The position numbers and the translations under genes were made by a program. Of a stretch of DNA of 64,000 nt, positions 1 to 7,657 are shown piece after piece. The stretch lies in NCBI GenBank assembly GCA_949295905.1, contig CASFNA010000002.1, positions 62,001-126,000 on the forward strand. Reading direction: 5' to 3'. This DNA comes from an uncultured Prevotellaceae bacterium (GTDB lineage Bacteria; Bacteroidota; Bacteroidia; Bacteroidales; Bacteroidaceae). The first letter of the stretch is position 1. Every line of letters begins with the position of its first letter. The notes below the pieces were generated by a model. The model was given only the letters and a program-made list of their open reading frames with translations, was not told where the DNA came from and did no database searches.

Positions 1-1771
1 GATATTCCTTGTCGGCCTTTCCGGTAGTGTTCTCCAGGTGTGCCCATATTTCAAAATTTGTTGATTCTTCAATTGTGATGGTTGTTGTACGTGTTTCAGG
101 GAAATTCTCTTCTTCGTATGCGTCCGACTCGTACCTCTTGAATACTCCTAAGCTGGCCGAAATGTCTTTTGTGACGGGTGTTGGAGCTGTCGTACTTGTA
201 AGAGTTTCAAATATGAAGCTTTCTTTTTCGCCTGTGGGGTATGTCAGGGTCTCAAGTGTACCTGTACGCATAAAGCTAAGGTTGCCGGTCTTGTCTGCGC
301 CGAAGAAAATCTGCCCGTTGTATGATGCTGAACAATAATACTCCGAGCCTTGGCTCTTTCCGTTACTGTAGCCCCAATAGTCGGTGTTTTTTGAGTTCTT
401 GGCCGGCAGGGAATGGTCGTCGTAATAAGTCATGCTGTATTTTATGCTGGTGTCTAAGCAGTCTGTCAGTATGTTGAGCATCAGCCGCTTGAATACATGG
501 GCGTAGTTGTCTGTACGCGTTCCGTTCATGTATGTGTATGAAAAAGCGTATTGCTTCACTACGTCGCCAAGATTGTTCTTTACTGTGATTCTGTCGAGCT
601 TTTGCGGCGTGTATCCGCTTTCCCAAGTTTTCAGGTCTTCGCGTGGCGAGGCGTCAAAAGTTACAGAGCCTCCGTTCCATGTGATGTTAGTCAGGCGGTA
701 ACCTTCCACAACGGTTTTATTGCATGAGTATTTTGTCCCGGAAGTCGTTCCGCCTGACCCCCATCCGTCAATGTAGTTGTACTTTACCGCCGCTTCTTGG
801 GTTGGCAGTTGGTACGACTCTTTGGCGTATGTGAAGTTTATCGATTGCCCTCGTGCCGTCAAGATTTGCGTCAGCAGCCATGACGATGTGTATTTCATCG
901 GCGCTTCATACCTTGACTTTACCGTGTTTTCCGTCTCGTCGAATACTGTTGCGCCAAGTTTGTTTTGGTTCAAATCGCCTCCGCGTGAGTACGACCATGT
1001 TATTTCTTTTTTCTCGAAATAAAAGCGGTTGCCGTACACGTCGGTTATTATGAATGTGTATGAGCCATGCTCTCCTGTTTTGCTTCCTGATAATTCTATT
1101 TTAACATTTGACGCGCCTATGCGTGAAAGCAGCACAGGGCCGCGCGACTTGTCTATCATGAATTTGCCGCTTACGCCTGGTATGCTGTAAAAGAAGATGT
1201 CAGGTTCGGAGTCTTTTTGCAGTTTCGTGTCGCCGTATAGTTGTGCATTGAAATAATCATTGCTTAACGGTTCTTTGGCTTCAGGTGCGTCGTAATACCC
1301 TTGCTTTATCATGCCTTCGTATGAATCTGCGTATTCGTGGAAGTCGTCGCTGCACTTCACCGTGCGTGCCACCATGCCTCCGCAGCTCAAGTTCCATCCC
1401 AATCCCACCCATGTAGCTTCTTGCGCTACGCGTATGCCAGAGGCATGGTAGGTCAGCGTGATTGGTATTTTCACCCCTTGTGCGTCAATTTCATACAGTG
1501 GAATGCTTATTTCAGGCGTGCCGGTATAATAAGACACGGGGCAGTCAACATATTGCACTAATCCGGCGGCATTTGGTGCTTTGGGCACGTATGCCGCCAT
1601 GCCGTCGCCCGCAGTGCCGTAAAAGCCGTTGTCGGCAGACATTGCAGTTCTGTTTTTTCCGGCAACCGTGTCTTTTGTTGCCGATATGGTGTCGGTAACG
1701 GTTGCTGCCGCTATGTCAGTAAGTAGTAAGTTTGCCGAAACAAAAGCCAAAATACATTTCTGTATGTCCAT
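1..1771 (-). CDS. Rhs/YD-repeat-type secreted protein, N-terminal part (runs off left edge)
   Basis: An open frame of at least 590 codons starts at the ATG at 1771, the first start after an in-frame TAA just upstream, and stays open to base 1. A short hydrophobic N-terminus is followed by a Thr/Ala-rich linker and then the stretch VSYYTGTPEISIPLYEI, a TYHASGIRV motif and WVGLGWNLSCGG. This set is the hallmark N-terminal module of large Bacteroidetes Rhs-like proteins (SpvB/YD-repeat type), which form a hollow shell around a C-terminal toxin or effector tip. The tip lies outside the window. The gene is third in a series of Rhs modules on this strand and follows an immunity-type gene, so it is probably another polymorphic-toxin carrier or a paralogous shell protein. 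Family assignment is firm; function is inferred. Confidence 0.8.
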   Translation of the reverse strand, partial: MDIQKCILAFVSANLLLTDIAAATVTDTISATKDTVAGKNRTAMSADNGFYGTAGDGMAAYVPKAPNAAGLVQYVDCPVSYYTGTPEISIPLYEIDAQGVKIPITLTYHASGIRVAQEATWVGLGWNLSCGGMVARTVKCSDDFHEYADSYEGMIKQGYYDAPEAKEPLSNDYFNAQLYGDTKLQKDSEPDIFFYSIPGVSGKFMIDKSRGPVLLSRIGASNVKIELSGSKTGEHGSYTFIITDVYGNRFYFEKKEITWSYSRGGDLNQNKLGATVFDETENTVKSRYEAPMKYTSSWLLTQILTARGQSINFTYAKESYQLPTQEAAVKYNYIDGWGSGGTTSGTKYSCNKTVVEGYRLTNITWNGGSVTFDASPREDLKTWESGYTPQKLDRITVKNNLGDVVKQYAFSYTYMNGTRTDNYAHVFKRLMLNILTDCLDTSIKYSMTYYDDHSLPAKNSKNTDYWGYSNGKSQGSEYYCSASYNGQIFFGADKTGNLSFMRTGTLETLTYPTGEKESFIFETLTSTTAPTPVTKDISASLGVFKRYESDAYEEENFPETRTTTITIEESTNFEIWAHLENTTGKADKEY

Positions 1772-2107
1772 GTCTTCACTGTTTTATTTTTTGCATATTG
1801 TTTTTTTCAAAAATCATCCTTCATCTTTCAGTTTTGCCGGTAATGCGCTGTATTTCAACGTGTTTGACGCTGAAAGATGCCTGACACATCCTTCACCAAT
1901 CTTTCATTCTGTAACTTCCAGACATTCAATGACTTGCGTCCGAAAATGAAAGATAAAAGACATTTTCATGATTTTTTCTGTCTGTATTTGTCTTCATCGC
2001 CATTTTGTTTCATGGCCTTTTAGCTCATGAAAGGACGTCTTTTGCACAACGAAAGGTCATGTTTTGCAGTGCGTTTGACGGTATGTTGTAGTTGTAACTG
2101 GTGGTTA
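1772..2107. other. Intergenic region with inverted repeat and array A
   Basis: No convincing gene is present. Bases 1822-1831 (CATCTTTCAG) and 1870-1879 (CTGAAAGATG) are an exact 10-bp inverted repeat around a 38-base loop. The right part holds a diverged 22-bp-period array. No clean TAnnTTTG promoter was found on the minus strand for the gene starting at 1771. Confidence 0.5.
2003..2090. repeat. 22-bp-period palindromic array A (4 diverged units)
   Basis: Four consecutive 22-base units begin at 2003, 2025, 2047 and 2069. Units 2 and 3 show GAAAGG at positions 5-10 and TTTTGCA at the right end. Phase and motif match arrays B-G in this window, but this copy is more decayed. Confidence 0.6.
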
Positions 2108-2569
2108 TTACGACCGTCCTAATTGTAGAATTCTACCGTCAGATTTCTGAATGTAAATGTAGAACGCACCTTTTTCATTCTCTTTTGCCAAAGTTCCAGT
2201 TAATAGCCATATCTCATCGTATAGTAATTGTGTTATAAACGGAATTTGCCGTTTTACGTTTTCTTCGCCGTATAGTGATGACAGTATGGCTGTGCCTACC
2301 TTTGCTGCCGTTTTTGCATCAGGAATTACACCTTCGGTTAATTCGTAGATGTCATTTGACGGTACTAATCCGTTTTCTTTTGATGTGTAAAAAGGTATAA
2401 CTATATCTTTGCATCTTTCGTCCGTAAATTTATACAGTTTTGCCTCTTCGTATTTTTGTCGATTTACATATCCTTTATAAGTAACATTTTTGACGTAAAA
2501 TCCGAAGACAAAGCAACCGAATAAAAAGCATATTGTACATGCACAAATCATAATGGCAGTATGTTTCAT
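2108..2569 (-). CDS. Putative NTF2-fold immunity protein of the orphan Rhs tip
   Basis: A 153-residue protein with an N-terminal membrane anchor or signal segment (residues about 5-25). The C-terminal half has the pattern VIPDAKTAAKVGTAIL, then YGEENVKRQIPF, then WLLTGTLAKE and IYIQKSDGRILQL. This order (Ala-rich helix, YG, PF, W-x-x-x-GTL, final strand with DGxIL) is that of the NTF2-fold immunity proteins found beside polymorphic toxins. It begins 16 bases after the stop of the orphan Rhs cassette on the same strand, exactly where the cognate immunity gene is expected. It is AT-rich compared with the Rhs core, as usual for exchanged toxin-immunity modules. The N-terminal anchor suggests action at or outside the inner membrane. 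Cognate pairing is inferred from position. Confidence 0.7.
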   Translation of the reverse strand: MKHTAIMICACTICFLFGCFVFGFYVKNVTYKGYVNRQKYEEAKLYKFTDERCKDIVIPFYTSKENGLVPSNDIYELTEGVIPDAKTAAKVGTAILSSLYGEENVKRQIPFITQLLYDEIWLLTGTLAKENEKGAFYIYIQKSDGRILQLGRS

Positions 2570-2585
2570 AATTGATAATATTTAA

Positions 2586-3755
2586 TTAAAAATCATGATT
2601 TAATATTTTTCGCATAATTTCAATCTGTTTGTTAAGGTCTAAATCGTTATTCCCTATATAAACAGATGTTGAATTTAGACGTGTTGGGTCATTTGAGTCG
2701 CTTGGAATATCATCACTAATAGTTGTTATTTCTCCAGTTTTATAATTATATTTCTGTACAGAGCCATTGGGTGTCGCAATATATGAATTTGTCTTATCAT
2801 TATTTGCATTGCCTATGTCTGTTGCGTTCGTTACGGCTTTACGTTGTTTTATTGTTAATTTTTTGTCATCGTAGTTTCGTCTGATACCTGAAAATTCGTT
2901 GTCGTGATATTTAATGTCATCGTATATTGAGCTTCGTCCGTGTGTATGCACTCTTGCAGCAAGTTTATATCCAAAAGGTGCTTCTGCTGGTTTAACACTT
3001 TGGCTATTACCGATGTTGGGTAATGTATATGAATATCCTATTTGTCCTTTGCTATTCCTAACTTTGAATATAGCGGAACTGTATTCAACTCCTTCCCTTA
3101 TAGAATTGTCGTTGTAAAATAGTCCGAAATCAATGGCGGCTTCGTCTACTGTGAAGAAAAAGTTCCCAGGAGCAAGACCGTCTTTATCTATAAATCTTAT
3201 CGGGTTGCTCAAACCGTAGGCATATGGACTTACGTGGTAGTATTTTTCACAGAGCGGGTCAACGGAAGTCCAGCGTCCGAGCGTCACGTCATACATTCGT
3301 GCCCCGTAGTCGTACCAGTCGAGTCCGTGTACACGGTCAAGCTCCTTTCCGTTGTACAGGTACGGCTGTATGCCCATGCCCGTGCTGAGGTCGGGTATGA
3401 CTACGCCAAACGGGTCGTATGCGATAGACTGCTCTATTGTGCCGCTTTCGTTGAACACCGCGCGGACGTTGCCCTGGTGGTCTGTGGAGAAGTAGTGGTA
3501 TGTCTGCTCCGCGGGATTGGTATTGCCGAACGTTACGTATCCGCCGTTGAAGAGCACCTTGTCAAGTTTCCCATTGCAGATGACGAACGAGCCGATGTAT
3601 TCGGTCGTATTGTTTGCAGCGGTTCGTTGCGGTATATCATCCGAACTATAGTCTTGTGCCTTGACGAAAGGCAACGACCTATTGACCGAACGTACTACGC
3701 GCACTATCTTCTTGTCTGATGTGTAGGTGCAAAGTTGTTTGATAGACGTTATCAT
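2586..3755 (-). CDS. Orphan Rhs C-terminal cassette with DUF4329/JAB-like tip
   Basis: A 389-residue product without signal peptide or N-terminal shell. Residues about 50-190 are an Rhs core end nearly identical to the large Rhs gene upstream (YHYFSTDHQGNVRAVF, YDPFGVV, YNGKELDRVHGLDWYDYGAR, RWTSVDPL). The sequence then switches to an unrelated, AT-rich tip of about 195 residues. The tip contains FTVDEAAIDF, EYSSAIFKV, VHTHG (His270 and His272), a nearby FSG and YIATPNGSVQKYN, the layout of DUF4329 domains, whose HxH...S pattern resembles JAMM/MPN peptidases. The Asp usual after the Ser is not obvious. The ATG lies one base after the stop of the preceding gene. The cassette is probably a silent or displaced tip that could recombine into the main gene; the toxic activity is inferred. 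Confidence 0.75.
   Translation of the reverse strand: MITSIKQLCTYTSDKKIVRVVRSVNRSLPFVKAQDYSSDDIPQRTAANNTTEYIGSFVICNGKLDKVLFNGGYVTFGNTNPAEQTYHYFSTDHQGNVRAVFNESGTIEQSIAYDPFGVVIPDLSTGMGIQPYLYNGKELDRVHGLDWYDYGARMYDVTLGRWTSVDPLCEKYYHVSPYAYGLSNPIRFIDKDGLAPGNFFFTVDEAAIDFGLFYNDNSIREGVEYSSAIFKVRNSKGQIGYSYTLPNIGNSQSVKPAEAPFGYKLAARVHTHGRSSIYDDIKYHDNEFSGIRRNYDDKKLTIKQRKAVTNATDIGNANNDKTNSYIATPNGSVQKYNYKTGEITTISDDIPSDSNDPTRLNSTSVYIGNNDLDLNKQIEIMRKILNHDF
3210..3610. repeat. Direct repeat, copy 1 (Rhs core end, intact Trp codon)
   Basis: About 400 bases of near-identity to 4836-5236 at a constant offset of 1626 bases. The best part, about 150 bases from 3420, shows a single visible difference. This copy has CCA (minus-strand TGG, Trp) at 3315-3317, where the other copy has an amber codon. 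Confidence 0.85.
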
Positions 3756-3756
3756 G

Positions 3757-4167
3757 TTAAAATTTTGGCAATATCTTATTGTTGATAAAAACGAAACCTA
3801 ACAAGATGGTAATTATACTTAATGAAACAACCAAAATCCCAATTAGTTTACGCTTTTTAGTTGACAGGTTCATATATTTATCTTCTAAATGTTTGATGTT
3901 TTTAATACGGTAAAATAAAAAATAATTAACGCACAATGTAAATGTGGCCAATGCAATTGTATAGATTTTTATTGATTGAAATGTGAAGTAACTTAATATC
4001 TTTTTATGAAAAATGTGAAGGCATATGATAGATAAATATAATAAAATTAAACATAAAAGCATACTTGTATATAGCAATGCGCTAAATTTTGCATCATTAT
4101 AATTCTTGTGTAATTTAATATGCAAAAATCTAAATACTATGATAAAAAATAAATATAAAAAATTCAT
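3757..4167 (-). CDS. Four-helix membrane protein, putative immunity protein for the first Rhs tip
   Basis: A 136-residue, strongly hydrophobic and AT-rich protein with four predicted membrane segments (about residues 2-15, 30-50, 66-86 and 107-127) and a basic loop (STKKRKL) before the last. No family recognised. It starts 11 bases after the stop of the Rhs tip gene and ends one base before the orphan cassette, the position of an immunity gene. A multi-pass immunity protein would fit a tip acting on the cytoplasmic membrane. This role rests on location, size and composition only. Confidence 0.6.
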   Translation of the reverse strand: MNFLYLFFIIVFRFLHIKLHKNYNDAKFSALLYTSMLLCLILLYLSIICLHIFHKKILSYFTFQSIKIYTIALATFTLCVNYFLFYRIKNIKHLEDKYMNLSTKKRKLIGILVVSLSIITILLGFVFINNKILPKF

Positions 4168-4178
4168 TGTTTCGTTAG

Positions 4179-4922
4179 TTAATAAATGAATGGTGAATAT
4201 TCATAATTCCCTAAAGTTGGATTGTATTGACCGAACCATGGAGGCAAACCGTGTGTCTCGTTCATTTCTTTTATGTCATTTCTGTTTCTGGAAATGGAAT
4301 ACATATGTAATTTTATTCCATAATATAAAGAGCCTATCTCCCAATAAGCAAAGCTGGCTAAATCAACTGCTAAATTCAGACTGTTTAAAAAGGATGGGTT
4401 CTTTATAAAAGAATAAAATGAATCTGTAAATTGATAATATCCTATGATATTTCCAATTCTTATAAATGGTTTTGATGCATTGTATGCGTATGATTTAGCA
4501 TATCTTATTCCTTGAATTCCCTGTTTGTATTTACCGTTTCTTTGTACTTTTAAATCATCGAACGAATGGAATTTGCCTTTACTTGTTCTAAAAAATCCAT
4601 CTCCCCATGGTCGTTCTGTATATCTTAATCCTCCCCATGTTGTGGCACTATTCCCAGCGAAATCAACTATTCCGTTAAACATGTTATTTATGGAAAAAGA
4701 TGTGTTGTAGCAAACAAGTTCGTTAAGTTTTATTATATCGGTTTCTGTATTGAATGTGCTCCATGTATCTTTGTTTAGATTGTTGACTGATAGCGTGTCC
4801 ATCCCAAATAAATCAATCCTGTTAACCGGGTTGTTTCCGCAATACGCATATGGGCTTATGTGGTAGTATTTTTCGCAGAGCGGGTCGACGGAAGTCCAGC
4901 GTCCGAGCGTCACGTCGTACAT
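4179..4922 (-). CDS. C-terminal part of the interrupted Rhs gene with tip of unknown type
   Basis: The frame continues that of the large Rhs gene beyond an amber codon at 4941-4943. It could be read separately from the ATG at 4922 (MYDVTLGRW), giving 247 residues. The first 35 residues are the conserved Rhs end (TSVDPLCEKYYHISPYAY, then NRIDLFGMD). The rest is an AT-rich tip with a WGGLRYTERPWGDGFF motif, a Lys/Tyr-rich middle and a hydrophobic stretch around LNLAVDLASFAYWEIGSL. No known toxin fold recognised. If Trp replaces the amber codon, the product is one protein of about 1,158 residues. As it stands, the tip is separated from its shell and signal peptide unless the stop is read through or repaired. 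Confidence 0.65.
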   Translation of the reverse strand: MYDVTLGRWTSVDPLCEKYYHISPYAYCGNNPVNRIDLFGMDTLSVNNLNKDTWSTFNTETDIIKLNELVCYNTSFSINNMFNGIVDFAGNSATTWGGLRYTERPWGDGFFRTSKGKFHSFDDLKVQRNGKYKQGIQGIRYAKSYAYNASKPFIRIGNIIGYYQFTDSFYSFIKNPSFLNSLNLAVDLASFAYWEIGSLYYGIKLHMYSISRNRNDIKEMNETHGLPPWFGQYNPTLGNYEYSPFIY

Positions 4923-5236
4923 GCGTGCCCCGTAGTCGTACTAGTCGAGGCCGTGTACGCGGTCAAGCTCCTTTCCGTTGTACATGTACGGTTGCACGCC
5001 CATGCCCGTGCTAAGGTCGGGTATTACAACGCCGAACGGGTCGTATGCGATAGACTGCTCTATTGCGCCGCTTTCGTTGAACACCGCGCGGACGTTGCCC
5101 TGGTGGTCTGTGGAGAAGTAGTGGTATGTCTGCTCCGCGGGATTGGTATTGCCGAACGTTACGTATCCGCCGTTGAAGAGCACCTTGTCGAGCCTGCCGT
5201 TGCAGATTACGAAGGGGCCGATGTAGTCCGTCGTGT
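4836..5236. repeat. Direct repeat, copy 2 (Rhs core end, with amber codon)
   Basis: Homologous to 3210-3610. It spans the end of the shell and the start of the tip junction. Recombination between the copies would delete tip 1 and its immunity gene and fuse tip 2 to the shell. Confidence 0.85.
4941..4943 (-). other. In-frame amber codon (Trp to TAG) in the Rhs core
   Basis: The minus-strand codon 905 reads TAG, where the paired repeat at 3315-3317 reads TGG within the conserved HGLDWYDYGAR motif. It is a single G-to-A change with no frameshift, and both sides remain open in the same frame. A sequencing error cannot be ruled out. Confidence 0.9.
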
Positions 5237-7655
5237 CTTTTACAAAAGTTGTAATAGTAGGCCAAGCCGGTTTCCCGGGGTCTGTCGAAACGAACGGCCT
5301 TGACTGTATGACGTAGTGCACGACTCTCGTTTTCTCGCCGTCGGGCGTGAATGTGTAAACGGTCGAGTCCGTCGGTGGCGGTGCGAATACCCTTGTCTGC
5401 GGTGTTGGGAAGAATCCCGTTTTCACGTCGGATTCGACCAGTATTTTCCGTGGGCGGTTAAGGTTGTCGTATTCTATGAGTGTAATATTCTTGTTCCTGT
5501 CGCTTGTAAGCGCCCCTACACCGTTGAATGTGTAGTCTTGGAAGTATCTGTTCCCGTCCTTGAAGTCAGTCGAGCCTTCGGTGTTCACGGGTTCCGCATG
5601 GTCAGTTGTGTTTACGGGTTGGTTGCCGTCGTAAGTAATGGTAAGGTCGTCAACGAGGCCGAACGTGCCGTCGTCCTTTCTGCCGTACCTGCGCATTGCC
5701 GTTATGTTGCCGTTCTTGTCGTAGCCGTCTATGTATAGCGAATACCGTTTGTCTTCAGGCTCGTTCCAGTCGCTACCCTCATAGCATGCGTCGGTAATGC
5801 GGTTGTTACTGTCGTAATAGAACATGTAGCAGTGCTTCACGCTGTCGGCTCCCGTCCATTCCATGTTTGGAATGTTCCCGTTGTACATGGGGCTTCCGTC
5901 CCTTACCTCGTAGTTGCCGAAGAGCAGCGTCTGCTTGAAGCCCGGTGCGCTGATGCCGGTTGTCCATCCGCGAATGTTGTGTGTATAGTCTGTTTTGAGC
6001 AATGATTTCCATTGGTTAATTATAGGCCTGTGTATAGAGTCCTGCGCCAACTGTCCGAAGTCGGATTGCGGCCATCTGTCGCCGGGTTGTATGACAATCT
6101 GTGGCCACTCCCTTGTGACAGACTTTATACGCCCTACGGCATCGTAAGCAATGATTGCCGTGGTATGCTCCATTTGCCCGTTTACGGATAGCTTTGTTTT
6201 TGTCAGTTTGTCGCTGGTCTCGTCATATGTGTATGCAGTGTGTGCACAGTATTTGTTGCCTTCGTATTCCATTACAGTTATTGTGCTCGTCGGTTTCCCT
6301 GTGAAGCTTAGGTCTGATATGGTGGAGATTGTCCGCCCGTCAGAGTATACGTCATTCGTTCGCACCAGCCGCCCCCGGTAGTCGTAATACATCGCGCTGA
6401 ATTTCATGCTTCCGTCCGACAGTCTGACGGCACGCCCGGTGAGTAGGCCGTGTACATGCGCTGTGTCGATGTCTGCCGTGGCTTGTTGTGTACCGTAGCT
6501 TAGCGTTCCTGTATCAAGAAGTGCGCTTTTGTCAGGACACGTGTCGAATACGGCGGCTTCAACGAAGTCGTACCTACCGTAGTAGTTGACGATTTCTATT
6601 TCAGGCTCTGTAATAATATTAAGGTGTGACGAGGTGTATCCAGTACCGGCGATGCCAGACTGTGACTTGTCAAAGCATACGTCGTTTTTCTGTCTGTCGA
6701 TGTCCGTCGTAAAACATGTGCCCTGCACGCAGAAGCGTCCAAGCCCGTCATATAGATAGAAGCGGCTAAGCCCTTGCCTGCGCAGTGTAGCGTCTTGCAT
6801 CATGATAAGGCGGTCAGCCGTGTCATACCAATAGTTTGTCGCTTCGCATCCAGGCAAAGTTTTTTCTGTCATCCGCCCCCTCCCGTCATATTGGTAAGTG
6901 TATGCGCTGGCGGCGATGCTGCCGTTATCCTGAAAATTCGGCGTTAGGACATAGCGCAACCGTCCGAGGGCATCGTGTACGAAATATGTGTCAGCATAAT
7001 CGTTTGGATGTCCTCGCCGTTCAAGCACAGTAAGCCCGAGGCGGTTGGTGAACGTTTCAATGCAGTTCCAGTCTTCGTCATACCATTTTACCGAGTGCAG
7101 CTCCCCTTCAGAGTAGTATGTTCCGGGTGAATCTAAAGAGCCGTCAGCCATGTCCACCTCGTATCTTTGTACGCTGTTGGCCTCGTTGATGCAGTATTTG
7201 TGCTCGATGTCACGTTCGTCGTCAAACCATTCGAAGCCAGGCCCAAGGGCTGAAGTTTCCCTGCCAATAGCGTCATATCCGTATTCCGTCCAACCGTATT
7301 CGTTGCCGTTGTATGTGTCGGCGGATTCCTGCTTGAGGTCGTAGACGTCTTTGTGGCCCGGTGTCTGCCCGGCATCCATTGGCAGGGATGTTTTTTTCAA
7401 ACGTCCCCATGTGTCGTATTCGGTGTAAGAGCGTACGTAGCCTGTCAGCCCCATGGCGTCTGTAACGAGCTGTGACGGGCGTCCTTTCTTGTCATAGTAT
7501 TGTACAGTGACCTGTTTTTTCGACCCATCGTCGGACAGCATTGTTTCGGTTTTAACGTAGTTTGCCGTGGCAGTTTGGGCGCGTAGCAGGGTGGGGACGG
7601 TCAGTATGACTGCCGCCCCGGCCAATATCGTTATCTTTTGCAAGCTCTCATTCAT
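4941..7655 (-). CDS. Large secreted Rhs/YD-repeat shell protein, truncated by amber codon
   Basis: 904 residues up to the amber codon. The signal peptide (residues 1-26, ending LLRAQ) is followed by a domain beginning YVKTETMLSDDGSKK and VQYYDKKGRPSQLV, typical of Bacteroidetes Rhs proteins (DUF6443-like). Then come many YD repeats (YDTWGRLKK, YDAIGRET, HDALGRLRY, YDGRGRMTE, YDGLGRF, YDYRGRLVR, YDNLNRPRK) and the conserved core end (YHYFSTDHQGNV, YDPFGVV, YNGKELDRVHGLD). It starts two bases after the stop of the 351-residue partner gene, suggesting coupled translation. Such proteins encapsulate C-terminal toxins used in contact-dependent competition. The stop removes the junction and tip, so the allele is probably inactive unless suppressed or repaired by recombination with the orphan cassette. 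Confidence 0.85.
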   Translation of the reverse strand: MNESLQKITILAGAAVILTVPTLLRAQTATANYVKTETMLSDDGSKKQVTVQYYDKKGRPSQLVTDAMGLTGYVRSYTEYDTWGRLKKTSLPMDAGQTPGHKDVYDLKQESADTYNGNEYGWTEYGYDAIGRETSALGPGFEWFDDERDIEHKYCINEANSVQRYEVDMADGSLDSPGTYYSEGELHSVKWYDEDWNCIETFTNRLGLTVLERRGHPNDYADTYFVHDALGRLRYVLTPNFQDNGSIAASAYTYQYDGRGRMTEKTLPGCEATNYWYDTADRLIMMQDATLRRQGLSRFYLYDGLGRFCVQGTCFTTDIDRQKNDVCFDKSQSGIAGTGYTSSHLNIITEPEIEIVNYYGRYDFVEAAVFDTCPDKSALLDTGTLSYGTQQATADIDTAHVHGLLTGRAVRLSDGSMKFSAMYYDYRGRLVRTNDVYSDGRTISTISDLSFTGKPTSTITVMEYEGNKYCAHTAYTYDETSDKLTKTKLSVNGQMEHTTAIIAYDAVGRIKSVTREWPQIVIQPGDRWPQSDFGQLAQDSIHRPIINQWKSLLKTDYTHNIRGWTTGISAPGFKQTLLFGNYEVRDGSPMYNGNIPNMEWTGADSVKHCYMFYYDSNNRITDACYEGSDWNEPEDKRYSLYIDGYDKNGNITAMRRYGRKDDGTFGLVDDLTITYDGNQPVNTTDHAEPVNTEGSTDFKDGNRYFQDYTFNGVGALTSDRNKNITLIEYDNLNRPRKILVESDVKTGFFPTPQTRVFAPPPTDSTVYTFTPDGEKTRVVHYVIQSRPFVSTDPGKPAWPTITTFVKDTTDYIGPFVICNGRLDKVLFNGGYVTFGNTNPAEQTYHYFSTDHQGNVRAVFNESGAIEQSIAYDPFGVVIPDLSTGMGVQPYMYNGKELDRVHGLD

Positions 7656-7657
7656 TG

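Noticed and set aside
4179-7655. Programmed recoding of the Rhs amber codon (for example pyrrolysine)
   Set aside because: No pyl-type genes or recoding structure seen; the paired copy has a plain Trp codon, so a point mutation or sequencing error is simpler.
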